Assembly: GCF_001042985.1 (NCBI RefSeq)
Contig: NZ_JYKY01000028.1
Location: 1-64,000 of the forward strand
Origin: Pseudomonas lundensis
Lineage (GTDB): Bacteria; Pseudomonadota; Gammaproteobacteria; Pseudomonadales; Pseudomonadaceae
Reading direction: 5' to 3'
DNA length: 64,000 bases
Shown: positions 43,522-55,200 of the stretch, in pieces
How the letters are laid out: each line of letters opens with the position of its first letter
Position numbering within the stretch: the stretch's first letter is position 1
The notes under the pieces: generated by a model
Database searches by the model: none
Told to the model about the DNA's origin: nothing
Seen by the model: only the letters and a program-made list of their open reading frames with translations
Position numbers and translations under genes: made by a program

Positions 43522-44766
43522 ATGAAGATTTATAAAGTCGGCGGCGCAGTCCGAGACCGCTTGCTGGGCAAGCCTGTCACTGACATCGACTGGGTCGTGG
43601 TAGGCGCAAGCGCAGAACAAATGCTGGCCAAGGGCTTTCGTCCCGTGGGTTCCGACTTCCCGGTCTTTCTGCACCCCAAAACCGGTGAGGAATACGCCCT
43701 CGCCCGCACCGAGCGTAAAAGCGGACGCGGCTATGGGGGCTTTGTATTTCATGCCAGCCCTGACGTGACCCTTGAAGAAGATTTGATCCGCCGCGATCTG
43801 ACCATTAACGCGATGGCCGAAGATGATGCGGGCACTATCACCGATCCCTACCACGGCCAACGGGACCTGGAAGCGCGCATACTGCGCCATGTTTCCCCGG
43901 CATTCGCCGAAGATCCGCTACGGGTGCTGCGCGTTGCACGTTTTGCAGCACGTTATGCGGGCCTGGGTTTCAAGGTTGCAGACGAAACACTTGAACTGAT
44001 GCGTCAACTGTCGGCCTCGGGCGAACTGCAGGCGCTGACACCGGAACGCTGCTGGAAGGAGATTTCCCGCGCGCTGATGGAAGATCATCCCCACATCTTT
44101 ATCGACGTGCTCAGACAGTGCGGCGCCCTTGAGGTGCTGTTACCGGAAGTTCAGGCATTGTTCGGTGTACCGCAGCCGCCGGCTCATCACCCGGAAATCG
44201 ACAGCGGCATTCACACCCTCAGCGTGCTTGAACAAGCTGCGCGACATCATCAGCCTTTGACCGTCCGCTGGGCGTGCCTACTGCATGACGTGGGCAAAGG
44301 CCTAACACCTGAAGATAAATGGCCTCGCCACATTGCCCATGAACACAAAGGGCTGCGGCTGATCAAGGCGGTGAACGAGCGTTTCAAGGCGCCCCGCGAT
44401 TGCCAGGAACTTGCATTGCTGGTCGGTGAATATCACACCCACGGGCATCGTGCCTTTGAGCTGAAGGCCTCGACCTTACTGGATTTGCTGCAACGGTTTG
44501 ACGTATACCGCCGGCCTCAGCGCTTTGAGGAGTTTATCGTCGCGTGCGAGATGGACGCCAAGGGCCGCCTTGGACTTGAAGAGCGGCCTTACCCGCAGGC
44601 TGATTACCTGCGCGGCGCCGCAAAAGCGGCACAGGCCGTTGCCGTTCAGCCGCTGCTGGAACAGGGCTTCAAGGGGCCGGAATTGGGAGAAGCCCTCAAG
44701 CGCGAACGGCTCAGGGCTATACACACGTACAAAGAGACCCGCAAACACCCGGGGCCTGCTTCGTAG
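43522..44766 (+). CDS. cca: Multifunctional CCA tRNA nucleotidyltransferase
   Basis: Adds or repairs the 3' CCA of tRNAs. The 414 residues have the nucleotidyltransferase head KVGGAVRDRLLG with DIDWVVVG, the RRDLTINAMA block, and a C-terminal HD domain (LLHDVGKG, EHKG) typical of the gammaproteobacterial multifunctional form. Its GGAGG ribosome-binding site lies in the 3' arm of a terminator-like stem, and a T6 run separates it from the ATG. Confidence 0.95.
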   Translation: MKIYKVGGAVRDRLLGKPVTDIDWVVVGASAEQMLAKGFRPVGSDFPVFLHPKTGEEYALARTERKSGRGYGGFVFHASPDVTLEEDLIRRDLTINAMAEDDAGTITDPYHGQRDLEARILRHVSPAFAEDPLRVLRVARFAARYAGLGFKVADETLELMRQLSASGELQALTPERCWKEISRALMEDHPHIFIDVLRQCGALEVLLPEVQALFGVPQPPAHHPEIDSGIHTLSVLEQAARHHQPLTVRWACLLHDVGKGLTPEDKWPRHIAHEHKGLRLIKAVNERFKAPRDCQELALLVGEYHTHGHRAFELKASTLLDLLQRFDVYRRPQRFEEFIVACEMDAKGRLGLEERPYPQADYLRGAAKAAQAVAVQPLLEQGFKGPELGEALKRERLRAIHTYKETRKHPGPAS

Positions 44767-44797
44767 CCGCTGTCCAACAGGTTAGAGCGGCAGCGCC

Positions 44798-45325
44798 TTA
44801 CAGGTGCCTCAGCATCTCTTTAGGTGTTAAGGGTTCGCCCCGCCATTCAAACGCAGCCGGGGCGAGCACTTGGTCAATCTGCGCATCAGCCCACATCTGA
44901 CTCAGCGTGATGCCCACAATCGGGTGCAATTTGTCAGGGGCGATGAGCGAAAGCGGCCACAGCACAAAGGCATTCTTGAGAATCTCGGCGCGCGGCAGGA
45001 CCAAACCGTCAAAGTTGCCCACCAGATCGCCGTAAAACAAAACGTCAATGTCCAGCGGCAGACCCTTGCGATCCTGGGCATATCGTCCGTTATCGGCCTC
45101 GATCAGCTTCAAACGTCGGCTCAACTCAGCTAAAGGAAGATCCGTGTTGGCCACCACCACCAGGTTGAAAAAAGGCCCACTCTTGATGCCTACAGGCTGG
45201 CTTTCGAAGACCGCCGAGCACTGCATGCCGTGCAGGAAGCCAGCCAGCGCATCGAGCCCCGCCTGTAAATGCTTTTCGCGCTCGACATTACTGCCCAACC
45301 CGAGAAAAACCTGAGTTAGCGACAT
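44798..45325 (-). CDS. folK: 2-amino-4-hydroxy-6-hydroxymethyldihydropteridine pyrophosphokinase
   Basis: Pyrophosphorylates the pterin in folate synthesis. The 175 residues show LGLGSNVEREKHL, the substrate-binding FNLVV and GLPLDIDVLFYGD. It overlaps folB by 10 bases. Confidence 0.93.
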   Translation of the reverse strand: MSLTQVFLGLGSNVEREKHLQAGLDALAGFLHGMQCSAVFESQPVGIKSGPFFNLVVVANTDLPLAELSRRLKLIEADNGRYAQDRKGLPLDIDVLFYGDLVGNFDGLVLPRAEILKNAFVLWPLSLIAPDKLHPIVGITLSQMWADAQIDQVLAPAAFEWRGEPLTPKEMLRHL

Positions 45326-45669
45326 CCGCGCTCAATCTCCACGCCCACCCCTGTGGCGGCCGCGACGGCGCCCGGCTTGGTCAGCTTGAGGTGCATCCAG
45401 GGAATATTGAATTCACGCATCAACACTTCCGTCAGACGCTCGGCAAAGGTTTCTACCAATTGGTAGTGGGCTTGCTCGGCAAAGGCCTGAATTCTGGTCG
45501 AGACGCTGGCGTAATCCAGCGCAAGGGTCAGATCATCCCCTGCTGCGGCCGGGCGGTTATCCCACGCAAAATTCAGATCAAGGCGCAAACACTGACGGAT
45601 GCCACGCTCCCAGTCATAGGCACCGATCACGGTGTCAACTTCCAGGCCTTCGATAAACACTCTGTCCAA
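45316..45669 (-). CDS. folB: Dihydroneopterin aldolase
   Basis: Releases glycolaldehyde from dihydroneopterin, the step before FolK. The 117 residues begin DRVFIEGLEVDTVIGAYDWE, the family N-terminus. The start is TTG at 45669, supported by GGAG; another TTG at 45693 is less well placed. Divergent from plsY over 74 bases. Confidence 0.91.
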   Translation of the reverse strand: MDRVFIEGLEVDTVIGAYDWERGIRQCLRLDLNFAWDNRPAAAGDDLTLALDYASVSTRIQAFAEQAHYQLVETFAERLTEVLMREFNIPWMHLKLTKPGAVAAATGVGVEIERGCR

Positions 45670-45743
45670 GCACTTTTCTCCGCAGCACGACAAGGGCGCA
45701 ATGCGCCGTTAGAATCAGGGCGTCCTCGCCCGGAATAGTTAGC

Positions 45744-46313
45744 ATGTTTTGGTTACTGGCGATTATCGCCTACCTGCTTGGCTCGCTGTCCTTCGCCATT
45801 TTGCTCAGCCGCCTGACGGGTAATCCCGACCCGCGAATGAGTGGCTCAGGCAATGCTGGCGCGACCAATATGTTACGCCTGGCCGGTAAAAAACTGGCCG
45901 TCCTGACCTTGCTCGGTGATCTGTGCAAAGGCCTGCTGCCCGTCCTGCTCGCCAACCAACTCAACCTGCCACTCCAGCAACAAGCCTGGATTGGCGTGTG
46001 CGCCGTCATCGGGCACATGTATCCCCTGTACTTCCGCTTCAGGGGCGGCAAAGGCGTCGCCACGGCTGCCGGCATGCTGCTGGGGCTTTATCCTCCCGCC
46101 GCCTTGCTGGCCGTTCTGGCCTGGCTGCTGACCTTCCAGCTGACCCGCACCAGCTCACTCGCCGCACTGATCGCCACCCCCTTGACCCTGCCACTCCTGG
46201 CCTGGCAAGAGCCTGCCGCGCTGCTGCCCATGTGTGGATTAACCGCACTGATTGTCTGGCGCCACCGCGGCAATTTACGCGACCTGATGGCCGGGCGCGA
46301 ACGGCATTTCTGA
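45744..46313 (+). CDS. plsY: Acyl-phosphate:glycerol-3-phosphate acyltransferase
   Basis: Integral membrane enzyme that makes lysophosphatidic acid from acyl-phosphate. The 189 residues have about five membrane segments and the three family motifs SGSGNAGATNMLR, GGKGVATAAG and a C-terminal loop before WRHRGN. It is convergent with tsaD. Confidence 0.94.
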   Translation: MFWLLAIIAYLLGSLSFAILLSRLTGNPDPRMSGSGNAGATNMLRLAGKKLAVLTLLGDLCKGLLPVLLANQLNLPLQQQAWIGVCAVIGHMYPLYFRFRGGKGVATAAGMLLGLYPPAALLAVLAWLLTFQLTRTSSLAALIATPLTLPLLAWQEPAALLPMCGLTALIVWRHRGNLRDLMAGRERHF

Positions 46314-46366
46314 TTTACCCGCATGAAAATACCTCATGCTGGCCAGTAAACGCCTGAACACCACCG

Positions 46367-47392
46367 TCACAAAGGCTTCAACTGCTCCATCGGCCAGCGC
46401 GCCTGCACACTGATTGCCAAACTTTCGTGCTGGCCCGCCTGCAAGCGCTGACACCCGGCGAATGCGATCATCGCGCCATTGTCCGTACAAAACTCAGGCC
46501 GCGCATAAAACACCTGACCGTTCATGCCACCGAGCATGGTCTCCAGCGAAGCCCGCAACGCCTTGTTTGCGCTCACACCGCCGGCTATCACCAGACGCTT
46601 CATGCCTGCCTGCTTCAGGGCGCGCTTGCACTTGATGGTGAGCGTCTCCACCACGGCCTGCTGAAACGCCAGCGCGATGTCGCAACGGGCCTGTTCGTTA
46701 TCATCACCCGCCGCCACGCAGCGCTGCCAAGTGTTCAAGGCAAAGGTCTTGAGGCCGCTGAAACTGAAATCGAGGCCAGGGCGATCGGTCATGGGCCGCG
46801 GGAACACAAAGCGTCCCGCCACACCTTGGGCGGCAAGGCGGGCAATTTCAGGCCCCCCCGGATAGTTGAGTCCCATCATCTTCGCCGTTTTGTCGAAAGC
46901 CTCGCCTGCGGCATCGTCCAGCGTTTCGCCCAGCAGCGCGTATTGACCGATGCCATCCACCTGAACCAGCTGCGTATGACCACCTGACACCAACAATGCG
47001 ACGAACGGGAACTCTGGGGGCTGCTCTTCCAGCATGGGGGCCAGCAAATGGCCTTCCATGTGGTGTACGCCCAAGGCAGGAATGCCCCATGCGAAGGCCA
47101 GTGCCTGGGCGCAGGAAGCCCCGACCAGCAAGGCCCCGACCAAGCCTGGACCCGCCGTGTAGGCGATTGCATCGATTTCGGTCAGCACGCAGTCTGCCTC
47201 GGCCAACACCTGACGAATCAAGGGCAGCATGCGTTTGACGTGATCCCGTGATGCCAGCTCAGGCACCACGCCACCATAGGCACGGTGCAAATCGATCTGA
47301 CTGAACAGTGCATCGGCCAAAAGCCCGCGTTCACTGTCGTATAGCGCGACGCCGGTTTCGTCGCAGGAGGTTTCTAATCCCAGTACTAGCAT
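46367..47392 (-). CDS. tsaD: tRNA threonylcarbamoyladenosine synthase subunit TsaD
   Basis: Transfers threonylcarbamoyl to A37 of ANN-decoding tRNAs, with TsaB and TsaE. The 341-residue ASKHA protein has LGLETSCDETG, the metal-binding HHMEGH and VSGGHTQL. It is divergent from rpsU over 198 bases, the classic Pseudomonas arrangement. Confidence 0.95.
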   Translation of the reverse strand: MLVLGLETSCDETGVALYDSERGLLADALFSQIDLHRAYGGVVPELASRDHVKRMLPLIRQVLAEADCVLTEIDAIAYTAGPGLVGALLVGASCAQALAFAWGIPALGVHHMEGHLLAPMLEEQPPEFPFVALLVSGGHTQLVQVDGIGQYALLGETLDDAAGEAFDKTAKMMGLNYPGGPEIARLAAQGVAGRFVFPRPMTDRPGLDFSFSGLKTFALNTWQRCVAAGDDNEQARCDIALAFQQAVVETLTIKCKRALKQAGMKRLVIAGGVSANKALRASLETMLGGMNGQVFYARPEFCTDNGAMIAFAGCQRLQAGQHESLAISVQARWPMEQLKPL

Positions 47393-47479
47393 GGGTTTGC
47401 GCCTTGTAGAGGCTAAATTCGAAGGCGCGCATAATAGTCGCCACTACCGCCCCCGGCCAGCGGTTTTCGATCAGAGGCT

Positions 47480-47508
47480 TTGCATTCCGGGCGATGAGGG
47501 GTTAACAT
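47480..47508 (+). promoter_or_regulatory. Candidate promoter of rpsU-dnaG-rpoD operon
   Basis: TTGCAT (47480-47485), a 17-base spacer and TAACAT (47503-47508), about 80 bases upstream of rpsU. The match is moderate. It is the best sigma-70 candidate seen in the tsaD-rpsU interval. Confidence 0.4.
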
Positions 47509-47590
47509 CCGCAACCCTTAAAAACCGACGTCTTCCAACGCGATTTTGCCTTGAGACGTTGACCCCGGTAATGAATGAAGGTAGCTCTGG

Positions 47591-47806
47591 ATGCCAGCCG
47601 TCAAAGTAAAAGAGAACGAACCCTTCGACGTAGCTCTGCGTCGTTTCAAGCGCTCCTGCGAAAAAGCCGGTGTACTGGCTGAAGTTCGCAGCCGCGAATT
47701 TTACGAGAAGCCGACTTCCGAGCGTAAGCGCAAAGCAGCAGCCGCTGTTAAGCGTCACGCGAAGAAAGTTCAGCGCGAGCAGCGCCGCGCCGTTCGTCTG
47801 TACTAA
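47591..47806 (+). CDS. rpsU: 30S ribosomal protein S21
   Basis: Small-subunit protein near the anti-Shine-Dalgarno region. The 71 residues are highly basic, with the canonical [20 protein letters not shown] opening. First gene of the macromolecular synthesis operon with dnaG and rpoD. Confidence 0.97.
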
Positions 47807-48276
47807 TACACAGACGTTCGTTGCATGCTTCTGCCAAGCCCGGCCTAAAGCCGGGCCGTAGGCAGTTGCAGCAAGTTACACGCTTTACCGTCAAGGCCGC
47901 AGATGCGACCGCGACAAACTGCTACACCACGTCAGACCTGGCCTTTAAGCCAGCGGTGCACGTCTTTACTGACGAGCCTTCAAGGCTACCGACGAGCACA
48001 CACCTCTGATTCTCCTCAAAGACGATCAGCCCAAGGCATCTCTCCCATGCCTGCTTATGAGCTATCCGAGACCAGCCATTGGTCAGCGCCGGACTCAGAG
48101 CGTGATATTTCGAACCCATTTACTCTGTTTTAAATACGAGTCTGCGGAGCTTCGACAGATACACTTCCCGACATGATTGAGCAGACGTCACACGTACGAG
48201 CAGCGTTTTCGCCTGCACGCCGCCATGACCAAACCTTTCTATACGGCTTTTTTTGCGCTGAGATGACGAGAACGCC
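47807..48276 (+). other. 470-base non-coding, hairpin-rich gap between rpsU and dnaG
   Basis: No credible protein gene. A two-tier hairpin, CTGCC..GGCAG around GCCCGGC-CTAAA-GCCGGGC (47831-47865), lies 24 bases after rpsU without a T run, so it may attenuate or mark RNA processing. Further dyads are CGTCAG/CTGACG (47930-47974) enclosing CTGGC/GCCAG, then AGCCTT-C-AAGGCT near 47974-47986, AGGCAT/ATGCCT (48034-48052) and GACCA/TGGTC (48070-48084). A T7 run (48248-48254) precedes dnaG. PAO1 has a small extra gene (PA0578) in this interval, which is absent here. Confidence 0.5.
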
Positions 48277-50226
48277 ATGGCCGGGTTAATCCCCCAGAGC
48301 TTTATTGACGACCTTCTGAACCGCACCGATATCGTCGATGTCGTCAGCTCGCGCGTGCAAATGAAGAAAGCAGGCAAAAACTACACCGCCTGCTGCCCCT
48401 TCCATAAAGAAAAAACACCGTCGTTCAGTGTCAGCCCGGATAAACAGTTTTATTACTGTTTTGGTTGTGGCGCAGGCGGCAATGCCCTCGGCTTCATCAT
48501 GGACCACGACAACCTGGACTTCCCCCAGGCCGTCGAAGAACTGGCCAAAGCCGCAGGCATGGAGATTCCCAGAGAGGAAAGCGGTCGCTCGCACAAACCG
48601 CGACAGCCGACCGACTCGCCGCTCTACCCGCTGCTGACCGCAGCCGCCGACTTTTATCGGCAGGCCCTGAAAAGCCACCCGGCGCGCAGAGCCGCCGTGG
48701 ACTATTTGAAAGGCCGGGGCCTGACCGGCGAAATCGCCCGGGATTTCGGCCTGGGCTTTGCTCCGCCCGGCTGGGACAACCTCTACAAGCACTTGAGCAG
48801 CGACACCCTGCAGCAAAAAGCCATGATCGATGCGGGCTTATTGGTTGAGAACGCTGAAACCGGCAAACGCTACGACCGCTTTCGCGATCGCGTAATGTTC
48901 CCGATTCGCGACAGCCGTGGCCGCATCATTGCGTTTGGCGGTCGCGTGCTCGGTGATGACAAGCCCAAATACCTGAACTCCCCTGAAACACCTGTCTTCC
49001 ACAAAGGACAGGAATTGTACGGGCTGTTCGAAGCGCGCAAGTTCAATCGCAGCCTCGACGAAATCATCGTGGTTGAAGGTTATATGGACGTCATTGCCTT
49101 GGCCCAACAGGGCTTGCGCAATGCCGTGGCCACGCTGGGCACCGCGACCAGCGAAGATCACATGAAGCGCCTGTTTCGGGTCGTACCCAGCGTATTGTTT
49201 TGCTTTGATGGTGATCAGGCCGGCCGCAATGCCGCCTGGCGCGCGCTTGAGGCCACGCTGCCCTGCCTGCAAGATGGCCGCCGCGCCCGCTTCCTGTTTC
49301 TGCCAGAAGGCGAGGATCCGGACACACTGGTGCGCTCCGAAGGCACTGATGCGTTCAAGGCGCGCATTAACCAGCACGCGCAGCCGCTGGCAGATTATTT
49401 TTTCCAGCAACTGACTGAAGAAACCGATCCGCGCTCGCTCGAAGGCAGGGCCCACATGGCCACGCTGGCAGCACCGCTCATCGACAAAGTGCCGGGCGCC
49501 AACCTGCGCAACCTGATGCGCCAACGCTTGAGCGAAATTACGGGCCTCAACAGCGAAGCGGTCAGCCAACTGGCGCAAAGCGCACCACCCCCCTCGCAAC
49601 CCGCCTACGACCCCGGCATCGATTACGATGCCATGCCGGACTACAGCGACTTTCAGCAGCCGGAAACGTACGTTCCCCAACAGGAATGGACCCCGAAAAA
49701 GTCGGGGGCGGGCGGTAAAAAGTGGGAAAACAAGCCATGGGACAAAAAAGGCAAGCGCGGCGGCGAACGCGAGCAGGCCTGGATCCCGGTCGGCGTTGAA
49801 CCGCCGACATTAACCGCCCTGCGCACCTTGCTGCATCACCCGCAACTGGCCAAAAAAGTAGAAGACGCGGGCCACTTTGCGGCCGAAGACCAGACGAATA
49901 ACCAGCTCTTGATCGCGCTGGTCGAGGCCGTACAGAAGAATCCTAAGCTAAGCTCTATTCAGTTGTTGTCCCGCTGGCACGGCACTGAACAGGGCCGCTT
50001 GCTGCAAAGACTGCTCGAAAAGGAATGGCTAATTGACGCCGACAACCTTGAACAACAGTTTTTCGACACCATAACTAGCTTGTCAGCTCGCCAACGCGAG
50101 CGAAATCTGGAACAACTTCTTCGAAAAGCACGTCAAGGCGAGCTAAGTAGCGAGGAGAAAAATCAGTTACGCGACCTTCTGAGTCGCAATAATCCCGCAT
50201 CAAACCCGACCTCAACTGGCGCGTGA
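48277..50226 (+). CDS. dnaG: DNA primase
   Basis: Makes RNA primers at the replication fork. The 649 residues have the CHC2 zinc finger (C40, H43, C61, C64), a TOPRIM catalytic core with VVEGYMDVIAL and FCFDGDQAGRNAAWRA, and a C-terminal DnaB-interaction domain after a Lys/Gly-rich linker (about 470-510). Confidence 0.97.
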   Translation: MAGLIPQSFIDDLLNRTDIVDVVSSRVQMKKAGKNYTACCPFHKEKTPSFSVSPDKQFYYCFGCGAGGNALGFIMDHDNLDFPQAVEELAKAAGMEIPREESGRSHKPRQPTDSPLYPLLTAAADFYRQALKSHPARRAAVDYLKGRGLTGEIARDFGLGFAPPGWDNLYKHLSSDTLQQKAMIDAGLLVENAETGKRYDRFRDRVMFPIRDSRGRIIAFGGRVLGDDKPKYLNSPETPVFHKGQELYGLFEARKFNRSLDEIIVVEGYMDVIALAQQGLRNAVATLGTATSEDHMKRLFRVVPSVLFCFDGDQAGRNAAWRALEATLPCLQDGRRARFLFLPEGEDPDTLVRSEGTDAFKARINQHAQPLADYFFQQLTEETDPRSLEGRAHMATLAAPLIDKVPGANLRNLMRQRLSEITGLNSEAVSQLAQSAPPPSQPAYDPGIDYDAMPDYSDFQQPETYVPQQEWTPKKSGAGGKKWENKPWDKKGKRGGEREQAWIPVGVEPPTLTALRTLLHHPQLAKKVEDAGHFAAEDQTNNQLLIALVEAVQKNPKLSSIQLLSRWHGTEQGRLLQRLLEKEWLIDADNLEQQFFDTITSLSARQRERNLEQLLRKARQGELSSEEKNQLRDLLSRNNPASNPTSTGA

Positions 50227-50240
50227 GGTCATAGCTAAGG

Positions 50241-50246
50241 TATAAT
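50241..50246 (+). promoter_or_regulatory. Possible internal promoter -10 for rpoD
   Basis: A perfect TATAAT lies 48 bases upstream of the rpoD ATG, inside the 67-base dnaG-rpoD gap. No good -35 is seen at 16-18 bases. An internal rpoD promoter is known in other gammaproteobacteria, so this is a plausible but weak call. Confidence 0.35.
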
Positions 50247-50293
50247 CCTCGGCTTGTTTTTTGCCCGCCAAGACCTTCAGTGGATAGGGTGTT

Positions 50294-52144
<1,851 letters not shown>

Positions 52145-52148
52145 TACC

Positions 52149-52175
52149 AAAACCCCCGGCTCTGCCGGGGGTTTT
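52149..52175 (+). terminator. rpoD terminator
   Basis: A perfect 12-bp stem AAAACCCCCGGC/GCCGGGGGTTTT with a 3-base loop, 5 bases past the rpoD stop codon. Confidence 0.95.
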
Positions 52176-52266
52176 GCTTTGTACCCGCCAAACCTTTCCA
52201 GCGCCTCACGTCCATATCCCACAGCCCGTCTACACTCGTCACATTCGCGAGTAGAACGAGCCCCGC

Positions 52267-55200
52267 ATGCCACGACTGCCAGCCACCCTCCTCTTGCTGC
52301 TAATCGCCTTTTCCACAGCGGCCAACGCCTTGACGTTGACCGATGAAGAGCGACAGTGGCTCGACAAGCATCCCGAGCTACGCCTTGGGGTGGATGCGTC
52401 ATGGCCACCCTTTGAGTTCCGCGACGAAAAGGGCCTCTATACCGGCCTGGCCGCGGACTACGTGGAACTGATCAAAAACCGTTTGGGTGTGAGCATCAAA
52501 CCCGTGGAGCCCTACGACTGGAGCAGCGTCCTTGAGCTCGCCAAAGAAGGCAGTCTCGACTGGCTACCCGGCATCATGTCGACCCCTGAGCGTCAGAAAA
52601 CCCTGGCCTTTACGCGCCCCTACCTCGACTTCCCGATTGTCATCCTCGCGCACAAAGGCGGCCCCGCCCCAAAAAACATTGATGAGCTGTATGGGCTGAA
52701 AATCGCCGTGGTCGAAAACTACGCCCCGCACGAGCTGTTGCATGCCCAACACCCCGACCTGAATCTCGTCGCCCTGCCCAATGTCAGCTCCGCGCTACAA
52801 GCATTGGCTACCGATCAAGTCGACGCCATGGTGGGCGACCTGGCGTCCAGCGTCTGGAGCCTGCGCCAGCTCAAGCTGGACGGGTTGTACGTCAGTGGCG
52901 AAACCCCGTATCGCTATCAACTGGCAATGGCCGTACCCAAAGACCAAACCATCCTGTTGCGCCTGCTGGATAAAGTCATGGCCGACATGACACCCCGTGA
53001 AATCGAAGCCATTCAAGCGCGCTGGATCGGCAACACCGGCGATTATCAGGCGTTGTGGCGCGGGTTACTGCTGTATGTACTGCCGGGCATCTTGTTGCTC
53101 GTCACCGTATTGATCGTGGTCGTGCGCATCAACAGGCGCTTGAGCTCCGAAATAGCCCGCCGCGTTGCCCTCGAACAGGAACTGCGCAGTAGCGAATACC
53201 GCTACAGAGGCTTGGTCGAAAGTCTGTCTGCCATCGCATGGGAGGCCCAACGGGATGACTACACCTACACCTATGTTTCCCCTCAGGCCGAAACACTCAT
53301 CGGCTACCCCTTGGCCGACTGGCTGACCCCTGGGTTCTGGGAGCGAATCATCCATCCCGATGACCTGCCCCGAACCAAAACGTATTGCGAAAGCGAAATC
53401 AAGGCCGGGCGCGACCACAGCATCGACTATCGCGTGATAACCGCCGATGGCAGAACCCTGTGGCTACGGGACATCATCACGCTTTCCACGCACAATCAGA
53501 CGCCCGTACTGCGCGGATTGATGATCAACATCAGCGAAACCAAACAAACCGAAGAAGCGCTGCGCCTTTCTGAGGAAAAATTTGCCAAAGCCTTTCATGC
53601 ATCGCCAGACGGATTGCTGTTGAGTCGGCAAAGTGATGGCTTGCTGATCGAAATCAACGAAGGCTTTAGCCGCTTGACGGGCTACGACAGCGCCAGCGCA
53701 CTGAATCGATCCTCTCTGGACCTCAACATCTGGGCCGATGTTCACCAACGCCAAGAGCTACTCACACGCCTGAGTGAGGACGGGTTTGTACGGGATTTCA
53801 GGTGCAAATTGCGCCACAAAAGCGGGCGCATACGCATCTGTGAAGTCTCTAGCCGACCGCTGAAAATCGGTGATGAAGACTGCATGTTGACCATCACGCG
53901 GGACATCACCGAACGCCAACAGATGCAGGAAAAACTCCTGCAAACCGCCACCGTGTTCGAAAGCACGGCTGAAGGCATCTTGTTCACCGACCCGGCGCAA
54001 ACCATCACCGCCGTGAACCGCGCCTTCACCGAAATCACGGGCTACAGCGAGGCCGAAGTGCTCGGCCAGACACCGCGGATTCTGGCCTCCAATCAGCACG
54101 ACAGCGCCTTCTTTGCCGCCATGTGGCATCAGTTGTCAGGCGAGGGACACTGGCAAGGGGAGATTTATAACAAGCGCAAAAACGGGGAAGTCTATCCTTG
54201 CTGGATAACGATCAGCGCAGTACACAACTCCGAAAATATCGTCACTCACTTTGTGGCCGTCTTTGCCGACATTTCCAGCCTCAAGCACGCACAGGCGCGT
54301 CTGGATCACCAGGTCCATCACGACCCGCTGACTGGCTTGCCTAACCGTTTGCTGTTCGAGAGCCGACTGGACCAGATCCTCAATCAGCAAAATGCGCAAG
54401 ACCAACACGCGGCAGTACTGTTTCTGGACCTTGATCGCTTTAAAAACATCAACGACAGCCTGGGCCACCCGGTGGGCGATCTGTTGCTCAAAGGCATCAC
54501 CGCACGCCTCAAGGTGCAGCTGCGCGACATTGATACCGTCGCCCGCCTCGGCGGCGATGAATTCATTATCCTGCTGCCCGGCCTTCAGCAACCCCGTGAT
54601 GCCGAGGTGATTGCCAACAAGTTACTGGCCTGTTTCAGCGCACCGTTCCCAGCGGGCGAACACGAACTGTTTATCAGCGCCAGCATTGGCATCAGCGTGT
54701 ACCCGCATGACGGCACGGACGTGGCCACACTGGTAAAAAACGCCGACGCCGCCATGTACCGCTCCAAGCTCAAAGGCCGCAACCGGGTTGAGCGCTACAC
54801 CCATGACCTCACCTCACAAGCGAGCGAACGGGTGATCCTCGAACAGGAACTGCGACGTGCGCTGGAGCGCAACGAGTTATCACTGTTCTATCAACCCAAA
54901 ATCAGCTTGCACGACCTGAGTCTGGTCGGCGCTGAAGCCCTGATTCGCTGGACCCACCCCACGCTGGGCGTCATTGCCCCTGAGCGCTTCATTCATCTGG
55001 CGGAAGAAAACGGCATGATCATCCAGGTGGGTGACTGGGTGCTGGAGCGTGCATGCATGCATGCAATTGAATGAGTGGAATCAGACATACGCACCTTTTG
55101 GCCCGGTTTCCGTAAACCTGGCCGGCGCCCAATTACACCAACCCCGACTGGTCGGCCGCATCCGCCAACTTCTGAAAAAATACAACCTCCAGCCGGGTTG

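Noticed and set aside
47807..48276. Degenerate GatB/YqeY-like gene in the rpsU-dnaG gap
   Set aside because: The gap has a suitable length for such a gene, but no frame gives a stretch resembling that family.
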